Assembly: GCF_000934725.1 (NCBI RefSeq)
Contig: NZ_JYNS01000001.1
Span: 496,001 to 560,000, forward strand
Source of the DNA: Methyloterricola oryzae
GTDB taxonomy: Bacteria > Pseudomonadota > Gammaproteobacteria > Methylococcales > Methylococcaceae
Reading direction: 5' to 3'
DNA length: 64,000 bases
Every line of letters begins with the position of its first letter. Position 1 is the first letter of the stretch. The position numbers and the translations under genes are program-made. Positions 52,545 to 62,443 of the stretch are shown here, in pieces. The notes beneath the pieces are model-generated. The model saw nothing but the letters and a program-made list of their open reading frames with translations, was not told where the DNA came from and searched no databases.

Positions 52545-52786
52545 AAGCACCTCGTCATGATCGGTTACAATGCGCGCCTCACGCTCAGCTGCCAGGGTAA
52601 CGTCATCGCCCGCCGCCGGCTTCGCTCAAGACGCAGTCAGTAAAGATGCAAAGATCCTGGGGCAATTACCGCGCCACCGACCCGACGAATCAATAAGCCA
52701 ATGATATTTGAGTGCTTTTATAGCTCGTTCGCTTTTGCAGCCAAGCCCGCTTGTCGGATTTGCGACAAGCCGTGAGGCCGGTTTGT

Positions 52787-53251
52787 ATGACACATGCCGC
52801 GAATTCACTCAGTATTCGGAAGGGCGAAAAGGCCGACATTCCGGCAATGGTGGAGTTGTTGACCCAACTATTCAGCATCGAAGCTGATTTCCAGGCGGCA
52901 CCCGAGAAGCAGACAAAGGGCCTGGAACTCCTGCTGCGGCATCCGGACGCGGTTATCTGGGTGGCGGAAAGTGGCGGGGAGGTGGTCGGCATGATCACCC
53001 TGCAGGTTCTAATTTCCACGGCGGAAGGCGCCGCGGTGGGGCTGATCGAGGATTTGGTGGTTGCTGAAAGCTGGAGGCGACACGGCGCCGGGCGGGAACT
53101 ACTGCGGACGGCTGAGGCCTGGGCGACTAAGCAAAGCCTTACGCGGCTTCAACTTCTCGCAGACAGGCAAAATGCCGCCGCCTTGGCCTTTTACCGGCAA
53201 CAGGGCTGGAGCGGCACTCAACTCATGGGGCTGCGCAAACTGCTGCGCTGA
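52787..53251 (+). CDS. GNAT-family N-acetyltransferase
   Basis: 154 residues. The acetyl-CoA site is visible as LIEDLVVAESWRRHGAGRELLRTAEAWA (R/Q-x-x-G-x-G/A motif A) with motif B NAAALAFYRQQGW. The substrate is unknown. GAGG is nine bases upstream of the chosen ATG. Confidence 0.88.
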   Translation: MTHAANSLSIRKGEKADIPAMVELLTQLFSIEADFQAAPEKQTKGLELLLRHPDAVIWVAESGGEVVGMITLQVLISTAEGAAVGLIEDLVVAESWRRHGAGRELLRTAEAWATKQSLTRLQLLADRQNAAALAFYRQQGWSGTQLMGLRKLLR

Positions 53252-53268
53252 AGGGGCCTTTAGGCGCG

Positions 53269-54885
53269 TCAACGACGCGCGATATTGGTAATGCCTTGCG
53301 AGGCCGACGAGCGCGTTACCGCAGCACCCGCCGTCTTCCCGGTCGACGCGGTTTTACGCGGCGTCGTGGCCGCAGGCCGCGTAGAGGCGCTGGCGGTGAC
53401 CGGTAGCGCGGATCGGCTCTTCGCCCCCGTAGTCAAGGCTTTCTGCGCCGCCGGCTTGATCTCCCCACGCGCGACGGTCTGGCGGGCGCTGACCGCGCCT
53501 GCCGGCAGCCTCGACTGGGTGGCGCTATGTGGCACCCGGTTTTGCGCGACCCGCGTCCCGCCCTTGAGCGGGCGATCTGCGAACCTTGAGGATTTGGCCA
53601 AGCCTGCCCGAATGCTAGGCGAGGAGTGGCCTTTTGCCAAAACCAACTTGCCGGCATACCCCCGCTCTTGGGTCTGCTTGACCACCACGCTGCGCCGAGC
53701 CTGCCCGAACTGGCGCGGGCTGGGCGTCATGTCCCGAGCAAGGACCTGAGCGGCGGAAACCGCTGTGTCGCTCTCGTCGGCCAGACGCGAGATCGACCAG
53801 TCTGCGCTTTTCGCATAGGTCACACCCTCGGGAAAGTAGCGCTCCGGCTGGCTGGCGATTTCCCGGGCAGCCAGAAATTCGGCGTAGTAGTTGCGTGACG
53901 CAAAGCCGAACAAGGGGTGATCGTAGTCCTTGACGATGCGGCTGAAGTTTTGGCCATACAGGGTCTTCGCGCGCTGCATGCCACCAATGCCGTGGTTGTA
54001 GGACGTCACCGCCAAGGGCCAGCTGCCCAGCTTGCCATAGGCATAGCTGAGATAGCGTGCAGCGCCGTAAGCCGACGCGATCGGATCGAGCCGAGCCCTG
54101 ACGCTGTCATCGCCGTTCATGAACATGCGCGCCGCGCCGGCCGTGAACTGCCAGACCCCGAGCGCGCCCGCGGAGGAACGCGCATTGGCTTGATAGGACG
54201 ACTCGACATGGGGAAGATAAGCCAGGTCCTCGGGCAACCCGGCCCGCCGGAAAATCTCGCGAAAACGACTCTCATACATGCCGCTGAGTTCAAGGCCGCG
54301 GCGGAACTTTTCGCGAATGCCGCGCTGATAGCGCAGCCGTTCGCTGGCTCCTTGCACCGAAGTCAGGCCGTCCTCGTTCTGCGCGAACAGGTTGGCCACG
54401 CGCTGATCGTCGCTGCTCAAGGGCAAACGGGAACTGACTTTGGCTTCAAGGTTCTGCAGTCGGTCCCGCCAGTAGGCCATGCGTTCATTCACATAGTCCT
54501 TCTGGGAAGCGGTCATTCCTTCCAGGGTGAAGCCGGGGAGGTCCAGCACCTCGTAAACCACGTTCAGGTAAAGGTCGTCATGGATGGCCACTTGCGAGCG
54601 GCCCCACGTGGAATAGACGTTGCGCCAGAACCTGACCTGCGGTTCAAGGGTCTTGGGACGGGGGAAGGTACCGAACAGGGCAGCAGCGTCATCTAGACCG
54701 TCGTCCCCATGGCCGTACCCCGGTTCCTTCGAACCCGAAAAGGCGCGCGGCGCGGGGGAGGTTTCCGGCACTGATCCCGCTCCGTGGGCCGCGACGTTTT
54801 CCTTCACGCTCGGACGGGTGGAACATGATTGCATCAGTGACAGGGGAATAAGGGCAAATACGATCAGGGCAAGTCGGTAGTTCAT
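53269..54885 (-). CDS. MltD-like lytic transglycosylase lipoprotein
   Basis: 538 residues. An N-terminal signal ends LMQSC, a probable lipobox. The transglycosylase domain (about 215-355) has LAYLPHVESSYQANARSSAGALGVWQF with the catalytic Glu, and TSYNHGIGGMQRA. The C-terminal 150 residues are Ala/Thr/Lys-rich without LysM repeats. It cleaves peptidoglycan glycan strands. The ATG at 54885 is preferred over 55035. Confidence 0.88.
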   Translation of the reverse strand: MNYRLALIVFALIPLSLMQSCSTRPSVKENVAAHGAGSVPETSPAPRAFSGSKEPGYGHGDDGLDDAAALFGTFPRPKTLEPQVRFWRNVYSTWGRSQVAIHDDLYLNVVYEVLDLPGFTLEGMTASQKDYVNERMAYWRDRLQNLEAKVSSRLPLSSDDQRVANLFAQNEDGLTSVQGASERLRYQRGIREKFRRGLELSGMYESRFREIFRRAGLPEDLAYLPHVESSYQANARSSAGALGVWQFTAGAARMFMNGDDSVRARLDPIASAYGAARYLSYAYGKLGSWPLAVTSYNHGIGGMQRAKTLYGQNFSRIVKDYDHPLFGFASRNYYAEFLAAREIASQPERYFPEGVTYAKSADWSISRLADESDTAVSAAQVLARDMTPSPRQFGQARRSVVVKQTQERGYAGKLVLAKGHSSPSIRAGLAKSSRFADRPLKGGTRVAQNRVPHSATQSRLPAGAVSARQTVARGEIKPAAQKALTTGAKSRSALPVTASASTRPAATTPRKTASTGKTAGAAVTRSSASQGITNIARR

Positions 54886-55286
54886 GGAAATTCCCCAAAA
54901 TTCCGGCCAGGAGTTGCCAAGGCCAGGAAAAAAATCCGTCGATGCTGGCATTGCGCCAGACAATGGCGATAATTCTAGTACGAACGCATCCCGGAAGTAG
55001 ACGGCCCGCAGGAATTCTTTTTTTTCACGAGCCACATCGCGCCGGCCTGCCGATGCCGCACGACAATTGCTTCAGCCGGGAAAGTGGGATGGTCGTATCG
55101 GTTCCCGTAGAACCCGCCTGGCGCTTGACGAGTCCTCGCAAACGCTAAGTAAACTCGCAGAATGAACGCTAATGTTGGATGATATGTAGGTTTTGCGACG
55201 GGACGGCGTGCCCAGCCAGCTAGGCAGCCCGATGTAAACATGACCCGTTTCAACTGAATTGCACGAAAGACCGGGGTATCGATCTG
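54886..55286. other. Divergent intergenic region between two cell-wall enzyme genes
   Basis: About 400 bases between the transglycosylase and L,D-transpeptidase genes. Small frames on both strands have no ribosome-binding site or motif. It should hold two divergent promoters; none was identified with confidence. Confidence 0.5.
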
Positions 55287-56630
55287 ATGCCAGCTACAAA
55301 TCCACGCGCCTCCTTCCCAAGTCGATTCAGCTTCGAACTGGTGAGTTCCATTTTCGCTCTGGCCCTTACGTCCCAGACGCTTCAGGCCATGCCGCTGACT
55401 GGACCACCGTTTTCGCCTAATGCCCCGGACGCAAAAGCGCAGGTCGCCAGGCTAGCTACTGCTTGGCTCGAACGGGAAACCTCGCGCGTGTTGCCGGGCA
55501 TGGATCTGCGTGCCCGCCCGCCTGTCACCGATGCCTGGGGGTTTGACCTGGAAAAAGGCGCCATCCTCCAAGCAGAGGCCCTTGATCCGAAAGCTGCCCG
55601 CGACCGGAATTCCGGGCTGTTGGCGGTGCCTGCCCTGGAGGGCGGCTTGGCGCGTATGCTGGGTGCCGACGGCGAGTTGATCCTGCAATTCGACCGCCCG
55701 GTGGGAAATCTGGGGGTTCTCGGCGCTCTCTCAGCATCGGTCTCCGCTGTCGACGCCAGCCGCCGCAGCTTTCGGCTCCAGGTTGGAAGCTACGCGCAAG
55801 GCCAGACCTACCCGCTGAAGCTGATATGGCAGACGGTCACCGGTACTCCCCTGCCCCCGCTGCAGATGGAAGTGGCCACGCCTCCGGCCCTCGAAGCCAG
55901 ACTGAATGTCCAGGGAATAGACAATCTCGGACTCATGCTGCCGCTGCAGCTGATCTTCAGCGAACCAGTGCGTGACCGCATGACAGCCAAACAGGCCGTT
56001 TCGGTCAAAACCAGCGATGGCGCGAACGTGCCAGGCTACTGGCACTGGGTCGGCAAGCAGCGCCTGCAGTTCACGCCGAGGCCCGCATGGCCCGCCTCCA
56101 CAACATTCGAGGTACGCGGCGATGAGGCCCTGCTGCGCGCCGAAAGCGGAGGCAGGTTGGAAGCACCGCTCGCCGGCCGCTTCAGCACGGGCACCGACCG
56201 GCATATCTTCGTCTATCTGGACAGGCAGCAGGCCACCGCCGTGGAAAACGGGCAGGTTGTCAGGACCTTCAAGGTCAGCACCGGCAAGGCAAAGACACCG
56301 ACGGCCACCGGCAGTTTCTACATTTACGACCGTTACCTACGCAAAACCATGCGTAGCCGCGGCATACCCAAGGGACGGCCAGGCTACTACGAGGTGGAGG
56401 ATGTGCCCTACACGCAGTTCTTCAAGGGCGATCTGGCGCTGCACGGAGCGTTCTGGCACAACGGATTCGGACATCCGGCCAGCCACGGATGCGTGAACCT
56501 GTCCACCAAGGAGAAAAACACGCGCTGGCCCAATGCCTCGGAGGATGCCGGTTGGCTATACGGTTGGGCGGCGCTGGGCGTGCCCGTCACCGTCTACCGG
56601 GAAGCTCCCATGGCGATGGCCGTCAAATAG
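55287..56630 (+). CDS. YkuD L,D-transpeptidase
   Basis: 447 residues with a signal peptide (SSIFALALTSQTLQA), about 190 residues of beta-rich Ig-like sequence, and a C-terminal YkuD domain (about 300-440) carrying the catalytic HGAFWHNGFGHPASHGCVN (His and Cys). It forms 3-3 peptidoglycan cross-links or anchors lipoproteins in the periplasm. Opposite orientation to the neighbouring transglycosylase. Confidence 0.92.
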   Translation: MPATNPRASFPSRFSFELVSSIFALALTSQTLQAMPLTGPPFSPNAPDAKAQVARLATAWLERETSRVLPGMDLRARPPVTDAWGFDLEKGAILQAEALDPKAARDRNSGLLAVPALEGGLARMLGADGELILQFDRPVGNLGVLGALSASVSAVDASRRSFRLQVGSYAQGQTYPLKLIWQTVTGTPLPPLQMEVATPPALEARLNVQGIDNLGLMLPLQLIFSEPVRDRMTAKQAVSVKTSDGANVPGYWHWVGKQRLQFTPRPAWPASTTFEVRGDEALLRAESGGRLEAPLAGRFSTGTDRHIFVYLDRQQATAVENGQVVRTFKVSTGKAKTPTATGSFYIYDRYLRKTMRSRGIPKGRPGYYEVEDVPYTQFFKGDLALHGAFWHNGFGHPASHGCVNLSTKEKNTRWPNASEDAGWLYGWAALGVPVTVYREAPMAMAVK

Positions 56631-56687
56631 CCCGATCGGTGCTGCAGTCCTGCGCTCTCTGGAAGCGCGGGATAACTCCTCAGCGCC

Positions 56688-56945
56688 CTATCCGCCGAAC
56701 CGCCATTTCATCAGGATGATCGTCAAGGTCAGCACCAGGGTCACCGCATTGGCGACGATCACGGGCAGCGCGTCGATCAGAAGCCCGTCGGCCAGCCACA
56801 GCACCACCCCGAGACCAAACAGGGCGAACATGCCCAGTGAGATATCGTTGGCGGACCGGGTTCTCCAGATTTTCAGCACCTGGGGCACCAGGGAAACCGT
56901 GGTCAGACCGCCGGCCAACATGCCGATCACATCGATGTAGTTCAT
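56688..56945 (-). CDS. SemiSWEET (PQ-loop) sugar transporter
   Basis: 85 residues with three transmembrane helices and the PQ motif TTVSLVPQVLKIW. Single-repeat SemiSWEET proteins dimerise to move sugars across the inner membrane. The ATG at 56945 has only a weak ribosome-binding site. Confidence 0.88.
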   Translation of the reverse strand: MNYIDVIGMLAGGLTTVSLVPQVLKIWRTRSANDISLGMFALFGLGVVLWLADGLLIDALPVIVANAVTLVLTLTIILMKWRFGG

Positions 56946-57152
56946 GCCCACATGCCCGCCCTGAAAAGGCCGGGCAGAGCCCCTCCCCCCACCCAGCCCG
57001 CGCCCCCAGAGGCCAAAGGCGCACCGCTCAGACAGTCCCGGCGCGGGAGCGGGTTTCCCGGTTTGCTCCGGAAGCAAGTTCGCAATAACCTGTGCATCGC
57101 CCCTGAGAAGGTGGCCGACATCAAAAACAAGCCAAAAACCGGAGGAAGAACT

Positions 57153-57776
57153 ATGCAAAACATCATGTTGAAGGCCATCCACGGCCTGGGCAAATTCGGG
57201 CTGGACAAACTGGAATATGCGCTGGCGTTCGGACTGGCGCTCGCTGCGTTGCTCGCCTTTGCCTCAGGCAGCATTGAAATGAGCCGCACCTGGCTGACTT
57301 TCTTGTTCCGCTGGCTGCACGTCATCTCGGGAATCATGTGGATCGGCCTGCTCTGGTACTTCAATTTCGTCCAGATCCCCTCCATGCCCAAGATTCCCGA
57401 CGAGCAGAAACCCGCCGTCGGCAAAGTCATCGCGCCCACCGCCCTGTTCTGGTTCCGCTGGGCGGCACTCTCGACGGTCGTGACCGGCCTGATCCTGGCC
57501 GGCCTGCAGGGATATGTGCTGGAAGCCATGTTGTTCGGTTACTTCAAGGGCGGCATGACCACCTATATCGGCATCGGCATGTGGCTTGGCCTGGTAATGT
57601 CCTACAACGTCTGGATGATCATCTGGCCGAACCAGCAGAAGGCCCTGGGCCTGGTGCCCGCCGAGGACGAAGAGAAAAAAGCGGCGGCCCGCACCGCCAT
57701 GCTCACCAGCCGCTTCAACACCATGTTCTCCATTCCCATGCTTTATTTCATGGTCGCGGCTCAGAATCTGAGCTAA
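57153..57776 (+). CDS. PuuD-like (DUF989) membrane protein
   Basis: 207 residues with about five transmembrane helices. FRWLHVISGIMWIGLLWYFNF resembles the histidine-bearing membrane part of PuuD urate hydroxylase. The cytochrome c domain found in full PuuD is absent, and no purine gene is near, so urate oxidation is doubtful. GGAGG lies eight bases before the ATG. Confidence 0.78.
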   Translation: MQNIMLKAIHGLGKFGLDKLEYALAFGLALAALLAFASGSIEMSRTWLTFLFRWLHVISGIMWIGLLWYFNFVQIPSMPKIPDEQKPAVGKVIAPTALFWFRWAALSTVVTGLILAGLQGYVLEAMLFGYFKGGMTTYIGIGMWLGLVMSYNVWMIIWPNQQKALGLVPAEDEEKKAAARTAMLTSRFNTMFSIPMLYFMVAAQNLS

Positions 57777-57864
57777 GAAATCAGGTCTGCCGAATAGGAG
57801 CGCCGCTAATTGGGCGCTCTCGTCATCAAACCCTCATCCACAGCGCAACCTATGCGCTGAACCG

Positions 57865-57900
57865 AAAAAAACCGCCGCTCTCGCGACAGATGCGGCGGTT
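57865..57900 (-). terminator. Rho-independent terminator of speD
   Basis: AACCGCCGC / GCGGCGGTT stem with a 13-base loop, followed on the minus strand by six T. It lies 22 bases after the speD stop. Confidence 0.85.
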
Positions 57901-57921
57901 CTTCAGTGCGACGGCAGCAGC

Positions 57922-58719
57922 CTAACGACGCAGCTTGTAATTGCGGCCGTAGAAGATCTCCGCCATCTCCTGCTTCAACTGCTTCTGGATCGCCAGGCGC
58001 TCGTCGCTGCTGAGCGCATCCTTGTCGGTCTCGAACAGGTAATTGTCCAGGTTGAAGTCCTTCAGGATCATCTTGGTGTGAAAGATCTTCTCCTGATACA
58101 CATTGACGTCGATCATCTGGTAACGATCGGCGGTCAGGTCGGCAATGTAGTTCTGGATCGAGGTGATCTCGTGGTCGATGTAATGCTTCTGGCCGCTGAT
58201 GTCCCGGGTAAACCCGCGCACGCGGTAATCCATGATCACGATATCCGACTCGAAGCTGTGAATCAGGTAATTCAACGCCTTGAGCGGTGAAATACGGCCG
58301 CAGGTGGAGACGTCGATATCCGCGCGGAAGGTGCTGATGCCGTTGTGCGGATGACTTTCCGGGTAGGTGTGGACCGTAATGTGGCTCTTGTCCAGATGGG
58401 CCACCACAGCCTCGGGCAAAGGTCCCGGCGCCTCGGTGTTGCTGATGACACCGGCGCCGTCATGGCCCTCGGAGATCAGCATGGTCACGCTGGCGCCCTG
58501 GGGCTCGTAATCCTGACGCGCTATGTTCAGGATCTCGGCGCCGATGATCGCGGTGACGTCCGTCAGAATCTGGGTCAGGCGCTTGGCGCTGTAGGCCTCG
58601 TCAATGTACTCGATATACCGCCGCTGCTGCTGCTCCGACTTGGCATAGCAGATATCGTAGATATTGAAGCTTAGCGACTTGGTTAAGTTGTTGAAGCCGT
58701 GTAACTGCAACTTTTCCAT
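57922..58719 (-). CDS. speD: S-adenosylmethionine decarboxylase proenzyme
   Basis: 265 residues of the E. coli type, starting [20 protein letters not shown]. The self-cleavage site is Lys111-Ser112 in [17 protein letters not shown], giving the pyruvoyl group. It supplies decarboxylated SAM for spermidine. The start is placed by the family N-terminus; the upstream ATG at 58776 would add 19 unrelated residues. speD, an OsmC-like gene and crp lie together as in Pseudomonas. Confidence 0.96.
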   Translation of the reverse strand: MEKLQLHGFNNLTKSLSFNIYDICYAKSEQQQRRYIEYIDEAYSAKRLTQILTDVTAIIGAEILNIARQDYEPQGASVTMLISEGHDGAGVISNTEAPGPLPEAVVAHLDKSHITVHTYPESHPHNGISTFRADIDVSTCGRISPLKALNYLIHSFESDIVIMDYRVRGFTRDISGQKHYIDHEITSIQNYIADLTADRYQMIDVNVYQEKIFHTKMILKDFNLDNYLFETDKDALSSDERLAIQKQLKQEMAEIFYGRNYKLRR

Positions 58720-58848
58720 CAGATTCGGAAACACCTGTATCGAAACGGGGTCGGATGGCCGACCCCGACGGCACATCCCACTGATTGCTAAAACTGTGCG
58801 AGCCTTGACATCCGTTTGGGTCGCCGGAACGCCTGAAACCGACAGGCG

Positions 58849-59271
58849 CTATTCCTGAACTTCGATGATCTCAAAGTCATGCGAAATCTGTGCGGTCTTG
58901 CCGAGCATGATGGATGCCGAGCAATACTTTTCCGCCGACAGGTCGATGGCTCGCCGGACGGCCGCTTCGCTCAGGCCCTTGCCGGTCAGCCGGTAGCGTA
59001 TGGTGATGTGGGTGAACACCTTGGGATCGCTTTCGGCCCTTTCCGCCTCAAGGCCAAGCTCGCACCCGCGCACGTCGTGACGCCCCTTCTTGAGAATGTG
59101 CACCACGTCGATGGCCGTGCACCCACCCATGCCCATCAGCAGCATTTCCATGGGACGGACGCCGAGGTTGTCACCGCCGTTTTCGGGTGGACCGTCCATC
59201 ACCACGGCGTGCCCGCTGCCCGACTCGGCCAGGAATTTCACCTTCTCTAACCACACAACCCGCGCTTTCAT
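58849..59271 (-). CDS. OsmC-family protein
   Basis: 140 residues of the YhfA-type OsmC fold. The two redox cysteines are Cys51 (GMGGCTAIDVV) and Cys117 (EKYCSASIML), consistent with thiol peroxidase activity. It is next to the divergent crp gene. Confidence 0.92.
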   Translation of the reverse strand: MKARVVWLEKVKFLAESGSGHAVVMDGPPENGGDNLGVRPMEMLLMGMGGCTAIDVVHILKKGRHDVRGCELGLEAERAESDPKVFTHITIRYRLTGKGLSEAAVRRAIDLSAEKYCSASIMLGKTAQISHDFEIIEVQE

Positions 59272-59406
59272 CGGCCTTTTCTTGACCCAGGAAAAAATGG
59301 CGCATAGCTTACCACAGAATCCCGCAGCACCAAGCGCCTCGATGACGGCATGCCGCCAAACTTGCTAGACTTATGATTACAGGGAAATACCGACGGCCAG
59401 CGAAGT

Positions 59407-60063
59407 ATGCAAATCATCCCCAGCCCCCCGCAAAAGAACGAAGCGCTCGAGCAATTGCTGCGCTTTTGCCATAAACGGCGCTATCAGTCCAAGGCTGCCA
59501 TCATCAAGCCGGGGGACGACGGCGACGTGCTCTACTATATTGCCGAGGGCTCGGTTGCCGTCCGTATGCACAACGACCTGGACGATAGCGAGATCGTGCT
59601 GGCGTACCTCAACAAGGGCGATTTCATCGGGGAAATCGGCGTCTTCATGGGCGCCATGAAGCGCGATGTGACCGTCGTGACGCGTGAAGCCACACAGCTG
59701 GCGGAAATCGGTTACGCACGGCTGCATCATCTGCTCAAGAACGAGTTGGCGGATTACGCCGTCGAAATACTGCACATTTTCGGCCGTCAGTTAGGCAACC
59801 GCTTGTTGAGCACCAGCCGCAAGGTCGGCACCCTGGCATTCCTGGACGCCACCGGCCGCATCGCCAACACCCTGCTGGACCTCTGTCGCCAACCGGACGC
59901 CATGACCCATCCCGACGGCATGCAGATCCGCATCACCCGCCAGGAAATCGGCCGCATCGTCGGTTGCTCGCGGGAAATGGCGGGCAAGATCCTGAAGGCG
60001 CTGGAAGATCAGGGGCTGATTTCGGTTTCCGGCAAGACCATCGTGGTCCTCGGCACCCGCTGA
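59407..60063 (+). CDS. crp: cAMP-receptor-like regulator (Crp/Vfr)
   Basis: 218 residues. Cyclic-nucleotide domain with GDFIGEIGVF and phosphate-binding region, a long dimer helix, and the C-terminal HTH ITRQEIGRIVGCSREMAGKILKALE with the RExxxR-like recognition helix. It most likely binds cAMP and controls carbon or virulence-type genes, as Vfr does. Confidence 0.94.
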   Translation: MQIIPSPPQKNEALEQLLRFCHKRRYQSKAAIIKPGDDGDVLYYIAEGSVAVRMHNDLDDSEIVLAYLNKGDFIGEIGVFMGAMKRDVTVVTREATQLAEIGYARLHHLLKNELADYAVEILHIFGRQLGNRLLSTSRKVGTLAFLDATGRIANTLLDLCRQPDAMTHPDGMQIRITRQEIGRIVGCSREMAGKILKALEDQGLISVSGKTIVVLGTR

Positions 60064-60071
60064 GGGCCCCA

Positions 60072-60416
60072 TCAGCGGCCTGTCAACACCCGCAGCCTGG
60101 CCTCGCACTCTGCCAGGGCGGCCTTTAAGTGTTCCGCCGCTTCCGGGTCCGCGCCAATCTTCCGTGGCGCCGCCTTGTCGCGCACCCCGATCAAGGCCAG
60201 CGACCAGTCGCTGTCGGTGGACGTCACCCGCAAGCTCCCCTCCTCCACCGCCTGCCCGTCGGCTTGATAGCGCCCCCAGCTTTCGCGGACGATCCCGCGG
60301 TAGAGGAAGCCTTTGCGGCCCACCGCCAGGTCGATGCGCCGATAGGCGGCGTCCGGCGCCCTGGGTGTGGCGACTTCGCATTCAGCCAGCAGGGTAAATC
60401 CCTGATCCATTTCCAT
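60072..60416 (-). CDS. Hypothetical protein (114 aa)
   Basis: About 114 residues, soluble. The C-terminal 35 residues form a charged helix (AAEHLKAALAECEARLR). No family recognised. The ribosome-binding site is poor, so the start is uncertain; other Mets at 60410 or an upstream TTG are possible. Convergent with crp. Confidence 0.65.
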   Translation of the reverse strand: MEMDQGFTLLAECEVATPRAPDAAYRRIDLAVGRKGFLYRGIVRESWGRYQADGQAVEEGSLRVTSTDSDWSLALIGVRDKAAPRKIGADPEAAEHLKAALAECEARLRVLTGR

Positions 60417-60495
60417 CACATTGCACCGTAAATAAGCCAAGTAGGGTGGGCGACGCTGACACGAGCGGATACACGCATTCGTTCAGCCATCGCGT

Positions 60496-60720
60496 TCAGC
60501 AGTAGCGCCGGGCGTATTCCTGCAAAGCGCCGGGGCCCAGCCGGCGATGCAGTTGTTCGCCGAGGCCGATGAGTACGGCCCGCCAATAGGTCACCGAATC
60601 GTCCCCGGCCTGCGCCTTGCTGGCACGCGCCGCATGAAAGGCCTCGAATACCTGCTCCAGGCTCATGGCGGAAACGGATGCCAGATAGTCTTTCAGTTGC
60701 GCCTGCTGTTCTGCCGTCAT
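60496..60720 (-). CDS. Hypothetical protein (74 aa)
   Basis: 74 residues, helical, starting MTAEQQAQLKDYLASVSAMS. No motif recognised. A GAGG lies about ten bases before the ATG. The small size and unknown family leave some doubt. Confidence 0.6.
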   Translation of the reverse strand: MTAEQQAQLKDYLASVSAMSLEQVFEAFHAARASKAQAGDDSVTYWRAVLIGLGEQLHRRLGPGALQEYARRYC

Positions 60721-60950
60721 CTATGCAATGCCTCGTCAGTGCCTTGCGCGCCCCGGGGCCGGGTGCACGCAAGAAGCGATGCAATTCCGGCGCCATGTAT
60801 CTAAGTCCGCGCGTACCCCTTTAGCGGCGGCCATGCCTCAGGGCGACCAGGCATCATCCGCTGACGCCGAGGCGCAAACACGACACGGGTGTAGGAAACC
60901 TGCCAAGCATGGATGCCAAGAGATCCCACAAGGGGAAATCCGGCGCGGCC

Positions 60951-61592
60951 TCAGGGCAACCCGCGCCTTCGCCCGATTCGGAGCAGGAGATAAGCCGAGA
61001 ACGAGACGGCCAGGATCACGCCGATGAGCGTGGCCAGTCCCCGCAACAGGCCCCCGGCCGCTTCGGCGTCCCCCACGTGCAGCGGGATCACGAGTTGCTC
61101 ATCTTCCGCCGTGCTGCCTTCCCGGCTCAGGTAAATGGCATAGTCGCCGACTCGTGACGGTTCAAAACTCGCTTCGATCATACCCTTCGGATAGCGCTGC
61201 GCGGGCAAGTCGAGCAGTGGCGGAGCAGCATAGGTTTCCGCGTCGCCCCCCAGTTCCGAGACCCGGAGGGCGAGGGGCGTTCTCGGCAATTCGGGCCCCA
61301 CCAGGTCGATGGTCAGAAAGACGCGGCCCGGCACCGGAATGGCGTTGCAGTAAGCGCGGAACACATCGCTCGTCACGCGCGCATCCTGCTCTCCTGCCGG
61401 CGGTTGCACATGGATGTTGAAATACACGCTAAAGAACTCGGTCGCCACGGGACAGCCGAGTCGCGGATTGGATATCTGCTGAGAAGGGTTGTCGTTGTAA
61501 CCCGGACTGGTGCACGACGCCAGAACGGCCAGACACACACCGAGGACCCAATGCAGGGATAGCCGCTCCGATAGGTTCTTAGGTTTATTCAT
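60951..61592 (-). CDS. Lipoprotein with C-terminal membrane helix
   Basis: 213 residues. The signal ends LASC (lipobox), giving an N-terminal lipid; a C-terminal hydrophobic helix (LIGVILAVSFSAYLLL) and basic tail add a second anchor. The middle is beta-rich (Ig-like), with two Cys that may pair. Unknown function, possibly an envelope-complex accessory. The ATG at 61592 is chosen over 61697 because it places the signal at the N-terminus. Confidence 0.75.
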   Translation of the reverse strand: MNKPKNLSERLSLHWVLGVCLAVLASCTSPGYNDNPSQQISNPRLGCPVATEFFSVYFNIHVQPPAGEQDARVTSDVFRAYCNAIPVPGRVFLTIDLVGPELPRTPLALRVSELGGDAETYAAPPLLDLPAQRYPKGMIEASFEPSRVGDYAIYLSREGSTAEDEQLVIPLHVGDAEAAGGLLRGLATLIGVILAVSFSAYLLLRIGRRRGLP

Positions 61593-61857
61593 GGATGCCC
61601 ACCGCCGCCTCGAAAATCCCCACCCAACTACGGCTACGACTGTCCCAAGCGCCGCCAGTCTCATGGTATCACTCGCGCGCCGCCTGTAAATCGCCACGGG
61701 CGGCCTGGTGAAAACGCGAAGTACGGGGGATCGGAACCCAGTGCGCCGCAGACGGTCTCAATGATTGCGGCCTCAACGGTGCCTGCCGGACCTGGCCCGC
61801 CCCTGCCCGGACAGGGACCGGACAAACAAAAACACAACAACTCGAGGGGGATAAAGC

Positions 61858-62070
61858 ATGAAAACCAGCCATCTCATGTTTGGCGGCGTCGCCTTTGCGG
61901 TTCTGGCGGAAGCGTCGCTGCTGATGTACAACCGGCATGAGGAAAGTGAATGGGCAAGTTTCCGCGATAGCCATCATTGCACGCCGGTCGCGGTGACCGA
62001 TGGCAGCAATCGCTCCGGTTATCAGTGCGACGACGGGCAGGTACATTACCGCTGGCGCCAGATGCGCTGA
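61858..62070 (+). CDS. Small membrane-anchored hypothetical protein (70 aa)
   Basis: 70 residues: an N-terminal hydrophobic anchor (MFGGVAFAVLAEASLLMY) and a polar tail with a Cys pair (HHCTPV...YQCDDG) probably disulfide-bonded in the periplasm. GAGGGGG lies seven bases before the ATG, supporting real translation. Confidence 0.75.
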   Translation: MKTSHLMFGGVAFAVLAEASLLMYNRHEESEWASFRDSHHCTPVAVTDGSNRSGYQCDDGQVHYRWRQMR

Positions 62071-62443
62071 TGCTCTGATGGGGTGGCGGGCGGTCCTGAA
62101 AACGCACTGAAGCGGGTCATTTCGACTCCTATGGGCTCAACAGGCGCTATTTGTCATTTAAAATAGCGAAACCGTTCGCACACTCCCGCATGACCGATGC
62201 CCAACAAAAATAATCCGTACCCGTATTGGGACGAAAACAAGCCACCGATCGATGTTATCCTGATCAGCCCCGCGTTTTCGGCCCGACCCTGGGTGGCCGG
62301 GCTGAGCGCTCGGCCCGGCGGCGGGCAGCTGCCGGCCTGGGGCTGACCCGCTTTGTCCAACCCATCATTGCCGTGACGCCCGTTACAGCGGGCCATCGCC
62401 CTGGGTGAATGCCCGGCGGCCGTTTATTCCCTGGAGAGATTGA
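62071..62443. other. Intergenic region upstream of pyk
   Basis: 373 bases. It contains an AT-rich inverted repeat CGCTATTT / AAATAGCG (62145-62168) and a 49-codon frame at 62197-62346 starting MPNKNNPYPYWDENKPPI, but the latter has no ribosome-binding site. Nothing else was recognised. Confidence 0.5.

Noticed and set aside
54975-55253. 92-codon minus frame between the two cell-wall enzymes
   Set aside because: No ribosome-binding site, no motif, and composition typical of non-coding sequence.
62197-62346. 49-codon frame upstream of pyk
   Set aside because: No ribosome-binding site and a low-complexity Gly/Arg/Pro end; recorded only as part of the intergenic note.
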